From positions 1-21,842 of the forward strand of contig JBELHO010000057.1 of assembly GCA_042091375.1 (NCBI GenBank): a stretch of 21,842 bases of DNA, written 5' to 3'. The notes below the pieces were generated by a model, which did not search any database, was not told where the DNA came from, and was given only the letters and a program-made list of their open reading frames with translations. Of the stretch, positions 1-7,715 are shown in pieces. Numbering within the stretch: position 1 is the stretch's first letter; each line of letters begins with the position of its first letter. Both the position numbers and the translations under genes were made by a program. Source of the DNA: JBELHO01 sp042091375 (GTDB lineage Bacteria; Pseudomonadota; Gammaproteobacteria; Enterobacterales; Alteromonadaceae).

Positions 1-12
1 TAAAACTGATGG

Positions 13-174
13 CTAAAACTGGTAGTCTGAGTTAACTCTGAGCACTCCTCGCAATGCAGGTCCTTGTGCATTTTCACAATACTGAGTCCAAGTCACGGCG
101 AGTTTACTTACCGTGTTTTGTTCGAACTCCAGTTCGAAAATTTCAAATTCGCCATAGCTATTACCTTTATTCAG
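13..174 (-). pseudogene. C-terminal remnant of a probable secreted protein
   Basis: A minus-strand open frame of 53 codons ends in TAG at 13-15 and is closed upstream by an in-frame TAA at 175-177. No start codon with a ribosome site is visible. The peptide reads like real protein: an acidic FEIFELEFEQ stretch, then AVTWTQYCENAQGPALRG and VNSDYQF at the end. The Q-Y-C-E-(x)n-ALRG pattern recalls the 'EQHCEGG-PAL-G' ending of some bacterial secreted or anchored proteins; that comparison is from memory and tentative. Only the last ~50 residues survive. The frame breaks about 15 bp before the edge of the duplicated segment at 189, so the gene was probably cut by the event that placed that segment here. 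The parent function is unknown. Confidence 0.4.
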
Positions 175-188
175 TTAGGCTAACCTTA

Positions 189-352
189 TCGCCATTAAAC
201 TGGGGTTATTCGGCTAACAAAGTCAGCGCGGTTAAAGGGTTTCTTTAAGAAGTTGATGTCGGTTGCTACGTCATCGGCGACTATTTCGTCTCTTTCGTTA
301 GCCGATAAAATAAAGTATTGCGCTTCAGGTGCATAGGTTTTACATTTTTTGA
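189..352 (-). pseudogene. Duplicated 3' end of the sensor-kinase gene (receiver-domain tail)
   Basis: These 164 bases are identical to 5776-5939, in the same orientation 5587 bp away. On the minus strand they encode about the last 51 residues of the receiver domain of the kinase at 5782-7668, including its FLKKPF lysine motif and stop codon (195-197), plus 6 bases beyond the stop. At 353 the match degrades quickly: a few matches persist to about 362 and then nothing is recognisable. The piece has no start and no phospho-acceptor aspartate, so it cannot be a working receiver. Perfect identity points to a recent duplication, gene conversion or an assembly artefact. Confidence 0.85.
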
Positions 353-651
353 CCAATTCTATTGCTTATTCACAGCCTTTGTAACTTTGTCGAATTGTTT
401 AATATTCACCCATCTGTAAAATTGTAAAAGTTTGTAAATAATCGAACAAATGTATTAGTTATTTTTTCCTTGGCTAAACCATCGACTTCGATATGTGCCG
501 CAGAGGTTATCACTCTTACATTACACAGCAAAACCGCAATAGTGTGGTATCTGTCGGCTTACTTCCTAGTTTTACTTTAACATACTGATCTCTGAACATA
601 AGGTCATCGGTCTGTTTGAGTAACATATTGATGTTACTAGATTTAGTTTCT
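353..651. other. Gene-poor stretch with two short overlapping minus-strand frames
   Basis: No gene can be called with confidence. Two minus-strand frames look protein-like. One (516-671) could start at GTG 669-671, overlapping the end of the serine hydrolase gene by 20 bp. It would give 51 residues, including LLKQTDDLMFRDQYVKVKLG, and has no visible ribosome site. The second (406-558) lacks a start and ends with VDGLAKEKITNTFVRLFTNF then YNFTDG. The frames overlap by about 40 bp, so they may be one decayed gene with a frameshift or two unrelated fragments. Nothing recognisable as an RNA gene, terminator or insertion sequence was seen. Confidence 0.3.
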
Positions 652-1689
652 TTATTTTCGATGTTGTGCACGGAGTATATCGACTATTCTGTTGTTAATA
701 ATTTCTGCTAAGTTCCAGTAATACATTTTGGGATCTGTGGTGCTGTAAAATTGAATGATCACTGCATCCAGGTCTCTGTGATATCTGGCAAAGCTTTGGT
801 AACCTGGCACTAAACCGTCATGCTCAAATTCATACACAGACGCATATATTTCTCGTTCTCCTTGAGCAAACACAGAGCCATCATTTAATGCCCTGATAAA
901 TTTTCCTACGTCTTCAGCTGTGCCTAACATGCCGAGATCGCTTTCTTTTAAGTCATGTGGATAACCGACATGATAGCCACTCATCACCTGATCAAGGTTT
1001 ACCTCTTTGATTGACGCAAAGGTTTGGTTTAGGTTGAGCGGAGTAAGTATGCGCTCTTGTACAAATTGAAAGTTATCATAACCCAGTGCATCGTCCATTA
1101 TTTTGTTTAGAAGAAGGTAATTGGTATTGCAATATTCATAATCTCGATCAGGGGCAAAGTTGGCTGGTTTGTTTACAATTAACGCCAAACTTTGTTCATA
1201 GCTTGTGGTGGGATCTGCCCAAAAGTCAGGAGTGTCAGTATAGTTTGGAATGCCACTGCGGTGTTTTATCATCAATCGCAAGGTAATTTGATCTGCGTAT
1301 TTAATTTGTCCTTTCAGCTCGGGTAAGTAGTCAGCAAGGGTTTTATCAAGTGAAAGTCGTCCATCATTGACTAACTTAGTCAGGGCTACTACGTCGTATA
1401 ATTTTTTAATACTTGCCAGTTTGAATAGGGCTTCAGGCATGGCTGAGATCTTAGCATCGCGGTTGTGCCAGCCAGAGGCATAATACTGGGGTGGTTGGCC
1501 AGCTTGATCTATATACACTAGCATGCCGTCAAACCCATGCTCAATAGCTTGGTCTAACTGTTGTTGAATGGTATTAGGCAAGGGAAGGATCCACGCTTTG
1601 ACTAACAACCAAGGGACAAAGTACAAAGAAGCAATAGTGGCAATGAGTAGTGATAGTCTAACGATTGTTTTGGTGTGTTTTGGGTTCAA
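652..1689 (-). CDS. Membrane-anchored serine hydrolase, beta-lactamase/class C PBP family
   Basis: The 345-residue protein belongs to the beta-lactamase/transpeptidase-like superfamily (PF00144). Such proteins use an acylated serine to cleave D-Ala peptides, beta-lactams or esters; the substrate cannot be read from sequence. The N-terminus has one membrane segment (about 9-31), so the domain probably lies in the periplasm. Visible motifs in the correct order are SIKK (S93xxK96, nucleophile and base), HRSGIPNY (143-150), YCN (186-188, the Y-x-N motif) and HDG (290-292, in place of KTG/HxG). All catalytic elements are present. The start is TTG (1687-1689), preceded by GAGGTG on the minus strand. 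It lies 141 bp downstream of the sigma-factor gene in the same orientation with no obvious terminator between, so co-transcription is possible. Confidence 0.85.
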   Translation of the reverse strand: MNPKHTKTIVRLSLLIATIASLYFVPWLLVKAWILPLPNTIQQQLDQAIEHGFDGMLVYIDQAGQPPQYYASGWHNRDAKISAMPEALFKLASIKKLYDVVALTKLVNDGRLSLDKTLADYLPELKGQIKYADQITLRLMIKHRSGIPNYTDTPDFWADPTTSYEQSLALIVNKPANFAPDRDYEYCNTNYLLLNKIMDDALGYDNFQFVQERILTPLNLNQTFASIKEVNLDQVMSGYHVGYPHDLKESDLGMLGTAEDVGKFIRALNDGSVFAQGEREIYASVYEFEHDGLVPGYQSFARYHRDLDAVIIQFYSTTDPKMYYWNLAEIINNRIVDILRAQHRK

Positions 1690-1830
1690 GTTTCACCTCG
1701 ATGAAATGCTTTATTGATCTATTTAGGCTTATTTTATTAGCCCAGCTTATCGGTTTAGTTAAGTGGCTCAGTTAATTAGTGTAGTTGAACAGTTGAATGT
1801 CATTATCGAATGTGACTAACGCTGTGTTTT

Positions 1831-3441
1831 TTATTTCATCCGTTGTTGTACTTTTTTTGAATGCCAAATAGCAGGTACAATAACCAATACTGTAATAGCG
1901 CCTAAAATCCAAGGGTAACTGTTATTTAGCAAAGTTAAGTTAGCTATTTCAGCCGCTTTGTCATTATTAACTTCTGCCCCAAACGCAAAGGGGGCAATGG
2001 CCGCGTGTTTGGCTATTGAAAAACCGCCACTAATGGCGCTTTCCCAACCCAAGGCTGAAAGTGAGCCAAACGCATTGTAACCAATGGCCGAAGCGCCAAA
2101 GCCTATATAGCCTAAAGCCACTGTACCTGCTGCAAATATGCCTATGCCAATGGCGCCTAAACTGATCACTCCAATAGAGATAATACCAACACTAATGGGG
2201 GCAATGGCAACACCTCCCCAAGCAAATAGTAGCCCATAGGCAAAGTTACCGCCTGCGATCCACCCCAATGCGGGTTTATCACCTGTTTCATGCATAGCAA
2301 ATTGTATGTGAACGAGAGGTATGCCCAACAATGAAAATTGACTGATGTACTCTCTTGCTTTGGCGTTACGTTGATGTGCAACTGATCCAAACAATTCTGG
2401 GTTTAATGATCGTTCTTGTGCTCGTAGGTGTTTTGATGCAGCAAAGGCGTAATAAATTAAACACAAATAACTGAGCACAAAGGCGAGTACTAACAACTGA
2501 GAGATTAGGCTGTAGCTAAAGGCTTGCTCAGGTTGCAAAGTGGCGACATGTTCTAATGCAAACATACCTGCGACAAACAGCAAAGCAAACAACATAAACA
2601 AAACAAAGGTTTTGATCACTAGTGCTTTTTCTCGTTGAGTGCGAGATCTTACTAGTCCTGCCTTAAGGCCGAAGTAGGAGCTTATTAACCCTGACATGGT
2701 GGCAAATGCCACTATAATGCCCGTTAAGTTAAAAAAAGAGCCTGTTTTCGTTGCACCTGCGCCAATCACAGCGGCTTTGGTGGGTGTTGGTAGCCCACTG
2801 AGCAAAGCCATTACTCCAGCGGTGAAGGCTATGCCGGGTTTGCTGCTGGAGAGTGCATCTTCTACGAATGATGACATGGCTTTTTTTAATATTATCCGAC
2901 CGCGCGACAAGCGCTTTTTGGCTGTGTCAATTGAAATATCTAGCTCTTGTGCAACGCGCTCAATTGAGCGTTGCTGGCGATAAAATAAAATAAGCGGCTC
3001 GCGGTAGGTGTCGTCTATGGTTTCTAACACTTTCCACATCAGTGATTGCTCTTGCGCATTAATGGCTTCTTGTTCAAGGGCTGGCGATGATGGCGCGTTT
3101 AACGCTTCTTGCCCTAGGTCTTGGTGTTCATTCCTTTGGTGCTTGCTTTCACTGCGGCGAAAGCGACTAATTTTAAAACGCAAAATACCGCATAACCAGG
3201 CTTTGAGTTTTTCTGGCTCTTGCAGAGTATCAAGCTTTTTCCAAGCATCAATAAATGTTTCTTGGGCAATATCTTCACTGTGTTTGAGATCACCTACTGC
3301 TGAATAAGCCAAAGAGCACAACAAGTTTTGATAGCGAGTGACTATTTGACAAAAAGCGTGGTGATCCCCACCCAGTGCATACATCACTAGGTTAGCGTCA
3401 TTGACTTGTACGACGGGTTCTCGCTTTTTAAAAATATTCAT
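1831..3441 (-). CDS. ECF-type sigma factor fused to a multi-pass membrane domain
   Basis: The 536-residue protein is nearly three times the usual ECF size. Residues about 24-98 are sigma-70 region 2 (SEDIAQETFIDAWKKL helix, then RFKISRFRR). Residues about 134-188 are region 4 with a helix-turn-helix (RVAQELDISIDTAKKRLSRG). The rest is hydrophobic: membrane segments near 235-257, 276-296, 310-333 and 511-526, and between them a Gly/Ala-rich tract (398-488). From G419 to G464 a glycine falls at nearly every fifth position (ISVGI, ISIGV, ISLGA and so on). No separate anti-sigma gene is adjacent, so the membrane part may hold or regulate the sigma domains; that is inference. The gene is divergent from the secreted protein at 3674, across a region with a long inverted repeat. 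The ATG start has only a weak ribosome site. Confidence 0.85.
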   Translation of the reverse strand: MNIFKKREPVVQVNDANLVMYALGGDHHAFCQIVTRYQNLLCSLAYSAVGDLKHSEDIAQETFIDAWKKLDTLQEPEKLKAWLCGILRFKISRFRRSESKHQRNEHQDLGQEALNAPSSPALEQEAINAQEQSLMWKVLETIDDTYREPLILFYRQQRSIERVAQELDISIDTAKKRLSRGRIILKKAMSSFVEDALSSSKPGIAFTAGVMALLSGLPTPTKAAVIGAGATKTGSFFNLTGIIVAFATMSGLISSYFGLKAGLVRSRTQREKALVIKTFVLFMLFALLFVAGMFALEHVATLQPEQAFSYSLISQLLVLAFVLSYLCLIYYAFAASKHLRAQERSLNPELFGSVAHQRNAKAREYISQFSLLGIPLVHIQFAMHETGDKPALGWIAGGNFAYGLLFAWGGVAIAPISVGIISIGVISLGAIGIGIFAAGTVALGYIGFGASAIGYNAFGSLSALGWESAISGGFSIAKHAAIAPFAFGAEVNNDKAAEIANLTLLNNSYPWILGAITVLVIVPAIWHSKKVQQRMK

Positions 3442-3522
3442 ACAGATACATTCTCAACAGATCAGGGTTGAGTGATTTTCCCTTGATCAGTGCCTTTTAG
3501 TTAATAGGTACCTTATTTTTAA

Positions 3523-3575
3523 AAAAGGTGACAGAAAAATAATAAAAAAACATTTTATATTTTTTGTCACCTTTT
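3523..3575. promoter_or_regulatory. Long inverted repeat in the divergent sigma/CIA30-like promoter region
   Basis: AAAAGGTGACA (3523-3533) is mirrored perfectly by TGTCACCTTTT (3565-3575). Inner A-rich and T-rich arms (3535-3540 and 3559-3564) extend the pairing by about six bases if one G is bulged. The centre is pure AT. It lies between the two divergent starts (3441 minus, 3674 plus), so it could be an operator for both genes or a hairpin in the leader of either transcript. No regulator can be named. Confidence 0.5.
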
Positions 3576-3673
3576 CGATTGTGCTTGGCACTTATTCCCT
3601 AAATCCATGAGTTAGTCCTTATGTTAAGTGAGGGCTAACCTAAAGTAATCCACTTTTATTTAACGAGAATAAG

Positions 3674-4273
3674 ATGAAAAGTTTATCAAAATCAATGAGA
3701 CATTTAATTAAAGCCATCGCAATAACACCACTGATCACTTTTTCTGGATTGGTCTTTAGTGCTAACTTAGCACCTTTGGTGGATGACTTTAATAGCGAAA
3801 CACAGAATAGTCTAGGCATCGACCGTATGTTTATGACAGATCAAATGTCTGGTGGTGGCACAACAAATGATGTGCAAATCGTCAACGGTATTATGCAAAT
3901 CAAAGGGGATTTATTGCCACCTAGAGGTCAGCCAGCTTGGTCTAGCTCTGTTTTGCTTTTGGGGCCAGAAAACACTGCCCAAGATGCAAGTAAATATCGA
4001 GGTGTTCGCATGTTAGTGAAATTGAATAAAGGCATGTTGTCACTTTCTGCTAACAGCACTAAGGTGACTAATTTTGATTATCACGCAGCTCCGGTTATGG
4101 TGCCATCTGATGGTCAGTTTCATCAGGTAGATATTCCGTTTACTACCATGAAACCTAGTTGGTCTGAACCAACTGAGCTAGATCCATCGACATTGGCTAG
4201 CTTGAGTATTGTTGCCTTTAGTGTTCAACCTTCAAGTTATGAATTTGAAGTCGATCAGGTCAGTTTTTACTAA
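3674..4273 (+). CDS. Secreted CIA30/CBM11-like (galactose-binding fold) protein
   Basis: The 199-residue protein has a typical signal peptide (basic MKSLSKSMRHLIK, hydrophobic core, likely cleavage after FSA at 30). The mature part resembles the NADH dehydrogenase intermediate-associated protein 30 (CIA30)/CBM11 jelly-roll group. It has VDDFNS (36-41), MTDQMSGG (54-61, where CIA30 proteins have D-x-V-M-G-G), a middle section around YRGVRMLVKL, and a LDPSTLASLSIV(169-180)...EFEVDQVSFY ending. In bacteria such domains are often secreted and suspected of binding carbohydrate; no catalytic motif is visible. ATG 3674 is preceded by GAGAATAAG. It is divergent from the sigma factor and 142 bp upstream of the acyltransferase on the same strand. 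The family call is by pattern only. Confidence 0.65.
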   Translation: MKSLSKSMRHLIKAIAITPLITFSGLVFSANLAPLVDDFNSETQNSLGIDRMFMTDQMSGGGTTNDVQIVNGIMQIKGDLLPPRGQPAWSSSVLLLGPENTAQDASKYRGVRMLVKLNKGMLSLSANSTKVTNFDYHAAPVMVPSDGQFHQVDIPFTTMKPSWSEPTELDPSTLASLSIVAFSVQPSSYEFEVDQVSFY

Positions 4274-4377
4274 ACACTCTTTTAGGTTAAGGGCTTTGAT
4301 TAAAAACTTTGCTTTTAGGGGTTAGTGTTGTCACTTAGGCCTAGTCACAAGTGCTTGGAATTTACCTAAGGAGTCAT

Positions 4378-4437
4378 GTGAGCTTTGAAAAAAGCTCGTT
4401 AATTGAGAGGGTTGTATGTCTTCTTATCAAACAATAG
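4378..4437 (+). promoter_or_regulatory. Leader hairpin and possible short leader ORF before the acyltransferase
   Basis: GAGCTTT (4380-4386), a GAAA loop and AAAGCTC (4391-4397) form a perfect 7-bp hairpin ending nine bases before the acyltransferase ribosome site (GAGAGG, 4406-4411). Upstream, AAGGAG (4368-4373) is a better Shine-Dalgarno than the gene's own. It is correctly spaced for GTG 4378-4380, which opens a 19-codon frame ending at TAG 4435-4437, overlapping the acyltransferase start. This could be a translational leader or chance. Confidence 0.25.
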
Positions 4438-5687
4438 ACTGTGAAAATTTCCACAATCGAAGGGAACAAATGGTGGCTAACGAAACGGTGTTCAAGCAAA
4501 CAACACATTGGGATTATTTGGATGCAGTGAGAGCATTTGCAATGATCTTAGGCATTGTTTTCCACGCCAGTTTATCTTTCTTACCTATATTTATTGGTTG
4601 GGCTGTGATGGATGTGTCAACCAGTATGTTTGTAGGCGCTTTTTCGTTAGTGAGTCATTCTTTTCGGATGGAATTGTTTTTCCTTATTGCCGGTTTTTTT
4701 GCTCACATGAAATATCATCAGGTAGGTACTCAAGCGTTTTTAAAGTCGCGCATAGTGCGCATTGGTGTGCCCTTTATTGTCGGCTGGTTTATTGTGCGGG
4801 CGCTATTGGTTTCTGGTTGGACCCTAGGTGCAGAGAGTATGCGCGGAGACGTGGATTATTATGCTGCGTTTTTAAACCTATTTAATGTCAGTAAAGACTC
4901 ACTAAGCCCTTTATTTAAAGGGACACATTTGTGGTTTTTGTATTATTTGTTATTGAGTACAGTCGCGGTGATTGTGCTAAGGCGAGTATTCACCCTTAAT
5001 CAAGGGGTGTATAAACGAGTCAGTCAGTTTATGGACAATGTGATCCGGTTTTTGTGCCAATCAAGGTGGGGGATCATACTGTTGGCAATACCCACTAGCT
5101 TTTGCTTGTGGTTTATGGGGCAGTGGGGCGTTGACACACCTGATAAATCTTTGATCCCACACACCAGCGTATTTTTGCTTTACAGTGGCTTTTTCATGTT
5201 TGGCTGGTTGTTACACAGATCGCCAGTAAATCTTGCCGCCATAAGTGTGGTTAACAAGGGGCTGATAGTGTTGACCTTGGTGTCTATTGTCTCAACACTA
5301 GTATTGTCAACGTATCAGACGCAATACTCTGCCCCCTATTACTCGTTAATTAAAGCTGTTTTTTCATTGAGTTACACTGTGATGATGTGGTCACTGGTTT
5401 GGTTAACACTGGGTGCATTTAACGCCTTAGTCAAACCTTCAAAAAAGGGCCCTAACAAGTTTTTGCGTTACATTGCCGATGCGTCGTACTGGCTTTATTT
5501 AGTTCACTTGCCTGTGGTTGTTTACTTGCAAGTGGCTTTTGCAGAATTGCCATTGCCTTGGCTATTTAAATGGGTTTGCATTTGTGTGTTGACCTTGATT
5601 TTTTCACTGGCCACGTATGCCGCTTTTGTGCGCTCAACCATTATTGGCAAGTTGCTCAATGGCAAAAAATTACCAAGGTTGAGTTAA
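4416..5687 (+). CDS. OpgC-like integral membrane acyltransferase
   Basis: The 423-residue protein with about ten hydrophobic segments belongs to the acyltransferase 3 family (PF01757). These inner-membrane enzymes move acyl groups to sugars, glycans or lipids across the membrane. Hallmarks are the start of the first membrane helix, DYLDAVRAFAMILGIVFHA (33-51) with the conserved R39 and H50, then the loop SRIVRIGVPF (111-120), HLWFLYYLLL (171-180) and YWLYLVHLPV near the C-terminus. The IVFHASLSF...IGWAVMD and FFLIAGFFAH stretches are most like OpgC/MdoC, which succinylates osmoregulated periplasmic glucans. No opgG or opgH is in the window, so the substrate is unproven. The ATG at 4416 has GAGAGG five bases upstream; M19 is a weaker alternative. 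Confidence 0.8.
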   Translation: MSSYQTIDCENFHNRREQMVANETVFKQTTHWDYLDAVRAFAMILGIVFHASLSFLPIFIGWAVMDVSTSMFVGAFSLVSHSFRMELFFLIAGFFAHMKYHQVGTQAFLKSRIVRIGVPFIVGWFIVRALLVSGWTLGAESMRGDVDYYAAFLNLFNVSKDSLSPLFKGTHLWFLYYLLLSTVAVIVLRRVFTLNQGVYKRVSQFMDNVIRFLCQSRWGIILLAIPTSFCLWFMGQWGVDTPDKSLIPHTSVFLLYSGFFMFGWLLHRSPVNLAAISVVNKGLIVLTLVSIVSTLVLSTYQTQYSAPYYSLIKAVFSLSYTVMMWSLVWLTLGAFNALVKPSKKGPNKFLRYIADASYWLYLVHLPVVVYLQVAFAELPLPWLFKWVCICVLTLIFSLATYAAFVRSTIIGKLLNGKKLPRLS

Positions 5688-5705
5688 TCGGTGATCAACC
5701 TTGGT
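5664..5705 (-). terminator. Intrinsic terminator of the signalling cluster (possibly bidirectional)
   Basis: A perfect 11-bp stem, ACCAAGGTTGA (5672-5682) with TCAACCTTGGT (5695-5705), has a 12-base loop. Read on the minus strand it is followed by AATTTTTT, a good U-run, about 77 bp past the kinase stop codon. On the plus strand it overlaps the acyltransferase stop (5685-5687), but only TTTATA follows, so termination in that direction would be weaker. Confidence 0.75.
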
Positions 5706-5775
5706 TTATAAAAACTTGCTGGTTTTTCTTCAGAAAATGGTTAGCTAGGTTGGACGCAAAGTTGTCTTTACTCTG

Positions 5776-5939
5776 TCGCCATTAAACTGGGGTTATTCGG
5801 CTAACAAAGTCAGCGCGGTTAAAGGGTTTCTTTAAGAAGTTGATGTCGGTTGCTACGTCATCGGCGACTATTTCGTCTCTTTCGTTAGCCGATAAAATAA
5901 AGTATTGCGCTTCAGGTGCATAGGTTTTACATTTTTTGA
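5776..5939 (-). repeat. Second copy of the 164-bp direct repeat, within the kinase gene
   Basis: Identical to 189-352. This is the intact location: the repeat covers the last ~51 codons, the stop and 6 further bases of the sensor kinase gene. The reading frame continues normally upstream into the full receiver domain, so this copy is probably the source. Confidence 0.85.
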
Positions 5940-7668
5940 TCAGTTTTATGCCGTTGGTGTCGATCAGTTGATAGTCTGAAACGATAATGTCAGGGGTTTG
6001 TTTGCTTAGTTGTTCCAGTAGCGGTTGTTCACTATTAAAGGTTTTGGTGAGCATGCCAAGTTCGGCCAGTGATCGCGAGCACAGCAGTAAATTCATTTCA
6101 TTGTCATCGACAATGTACACCGACATGCCTTTTAGCGCGGCGGGGTCGATAAGCTGCTGTTGTTGACTTGCTGCAAATGGAAACCGGAAAATCACTAAAG
6201 TGCCCTGATTTTCTTTGCTGCGGATCAAAATTTGCCCGCCAATGCTGTCAATAATCTTTTTACAGGTATACAAACCAACGCCAATGCCTGATTGGCCACC
6301 CATCTGATTGCTTTCTTCAGCGGTAGTAAAGGGTTTTTTAAATACGTTGCGGGCAGCTACCCCCATGCCTTTGCCATAATCTCGCACCGCTACGCGAATA
6401 TAGCTGCCGTGGGCATTTTTGGTTTGTGAAATATGGCAATCAACGCGGGCGCCTGTGCTGTATTTAAAGGAGTTGTTGATAATATTGGTGGTCAGTTGAA
6501 AGAATACTGAAGCGTCGAGTTGGATCACTTCCTTAGGTATATTTTCTGTGTCTAACAGCAAACTCTTGGTGGTTTTGCTTTGAAACGAGGCATAGTTGTC
6601 ATTTACTCGTGCTAACAGTTCAGGTAAATTCACTGGGGTATTATATAGTTTTAGCAAGCCGGCTTCGGCTCTGCTGTAACTCAGGGTATTTTCGGCCACA
6701 CTGTTGAGCATGTTTGCCGACCAAATCACACTTTCAATAAGCTTCGACTGCTCTTGGTTTAAGTCAGCGGTCTTTTTGAGCATATCGCTATAACCGAGTA
6801 CTGCGTTAATTGGGGTTCTTATTTCATGGTTAATTGAGGACAGTAACGCCAGTTTTGAATTGTTTTCTATTTGTTGTTGTGAGCTTAGTTTGTTGGCTCT
6901 GACTCGAAAGTAAACCATATAGGCGGTGATGAAACCAAGAATGATGATCACCGCTAGCATGGCGATAAGATCTCTGTTTTGCTGCAATGTGATCTTTTGT
7001 TCAGCGACTATAGTGTAGTATTGATCTATATCACTAATGGCAATAAATACACTGTTTTGATAGGCATTCATTGCAAACACTGAGGTGTCATTTATGTTTG
7101 CACAATGACTGTTTTTGATGATTTTGTTTTCATCAAGCAATTTTAAACAAAGTGACTCAGATGAGTTAAGCATGGTTTGCAGGGTACTGTCGGGAATAAT
7201 GTAAACTAACACTGGGTTTTCTGGTTGTGATAACTCGGCAGTAAAAACCGTGTGTTGTGGTATTTGTATTTGTGGCAATTGGTTCTTTGACGCGGTGACG
7301 GTGGCGTTTTTCTTGATTGTTGCGAATTCGTCAACTGATGCAAAGTCCCACTCAAGTTGCGTATTGAGTGTACTGATAATGACTTTTTGCTCACCTATTA
7401 ATTTGTTGGTAAACAGCGAAAATTCTTTGCCATCAACAAAGGTTGAAGCGTTAAAAAAAGCTTTAATGGCGTTAATATTGGCTTGATGATTTAGTAGCTG
7501 TTTCTTTTTGTCAACAATGTTGAGTTGCGATACTTTAAAAAATTGTTGTTGTTGGTTATTTTCAATATCGACAAAAATGATCCAACTGATCAGAGAAGTT
7601 AGCAGCACAATACCCAGTGAACTGGTAAACGCTAAATTAAATAATTTCACAAATACTCGCTTTTTCAA
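5782..7668 (-). CDS. Membrane hybrid sensor histidine kinase with C-terminal receiver
   Basis: The 628-residue protein is the last gene of the five-gene cluster. It has a membrane helix at about 12-33, a periplasmic sensor region of ~200 residues with two cysteines (C174, C189, possibly a disulfide), and a second helix at about 233-254. HisKA follows with H281 in HEIRTP, then an HATPase domain with N-box NIINNSFKYS (395-404), DYGKGMG (430-436) and GIGVGLY (461-467). The receiver has D521/D522, phospho-acceptor D565 and K614 (FLKKPF). All catalytic residues are present. The sensor part matches no domain I can name. The start is TTG (7666-7668), directly after an in-frame TAA and with no clear ribosome site; GTG at codon 7 is an alternative. 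It lies 47 bp after the HD-GYP gene, consistent with one transcript. Confidence 0.9.
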   Translation of the reverse strand: MKKRVFVKLFNLAFTSSLGIVLLTSLISWIIFVDIENNQQQQFFKVSQLNIVDKKKQLLNHQANINAIKAFFNASTFVDGKEFSLFTNKLIGEQKVIISTLNTQLEWDFASVDEFATIKKNATVTASKNQLPQIQIPQHTVFTAELSQPENPVLVYIIPDSTLQTMLNSSESLCLKLLDENKIIKNSHCANINDTSVFAMNAYQNSVFIAISDIDQYYTIVAEQKITLQQNRDLIAMLAVIIILGFITAYMVYFRVRANKLSSQQQIENNSKLALLSSINHEIRTPINAVLGYSDMLKKTADLNQEQSKLIESVIWSANMLNSVAENTLSYSRAEAGLLKLYNTPVNLPELLARVNDNYASFQSKTTKSLLLDTENIPKEVIQLDASVFFQLTTNIINNSFKYSTGARVDCHISQTKNAHGSYIRVAVRDYGKGMGVAARNVFKKPFTTAEESNQMGGQSGIGVGLYTCKKIIDSIGGQILIRSKENQGTLVIFRFPFAASQQQQLIDPAALKGMSVYIVDDNEMNLLLCSRSLAELGMLTKTFNSEQPLLEQLSKQTPDIIVSDYQLIDTNGIKLIKKCKTYAPEAQYFILSANERDEIVADDVATDINFLKKPFNRADFVSRITPV

Positions 7669-7715
7669 TTAGGTAAAACATCATTAAGTCAAAACAGCCG
7701 TTGCCGATCAGGCTA

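Noticed and set aside
121..138. TTCGAAC-TCCA-GTTCGAA hairpin, with a tRNA T-loop-like GTTCGAA
   Set aside because: It lies within the coding remnant (FEIFELEFEQ), where repeated Phe-Glu codons create the symmetry. No tRNA arms or acceptor stem surround it and no T-run follows.
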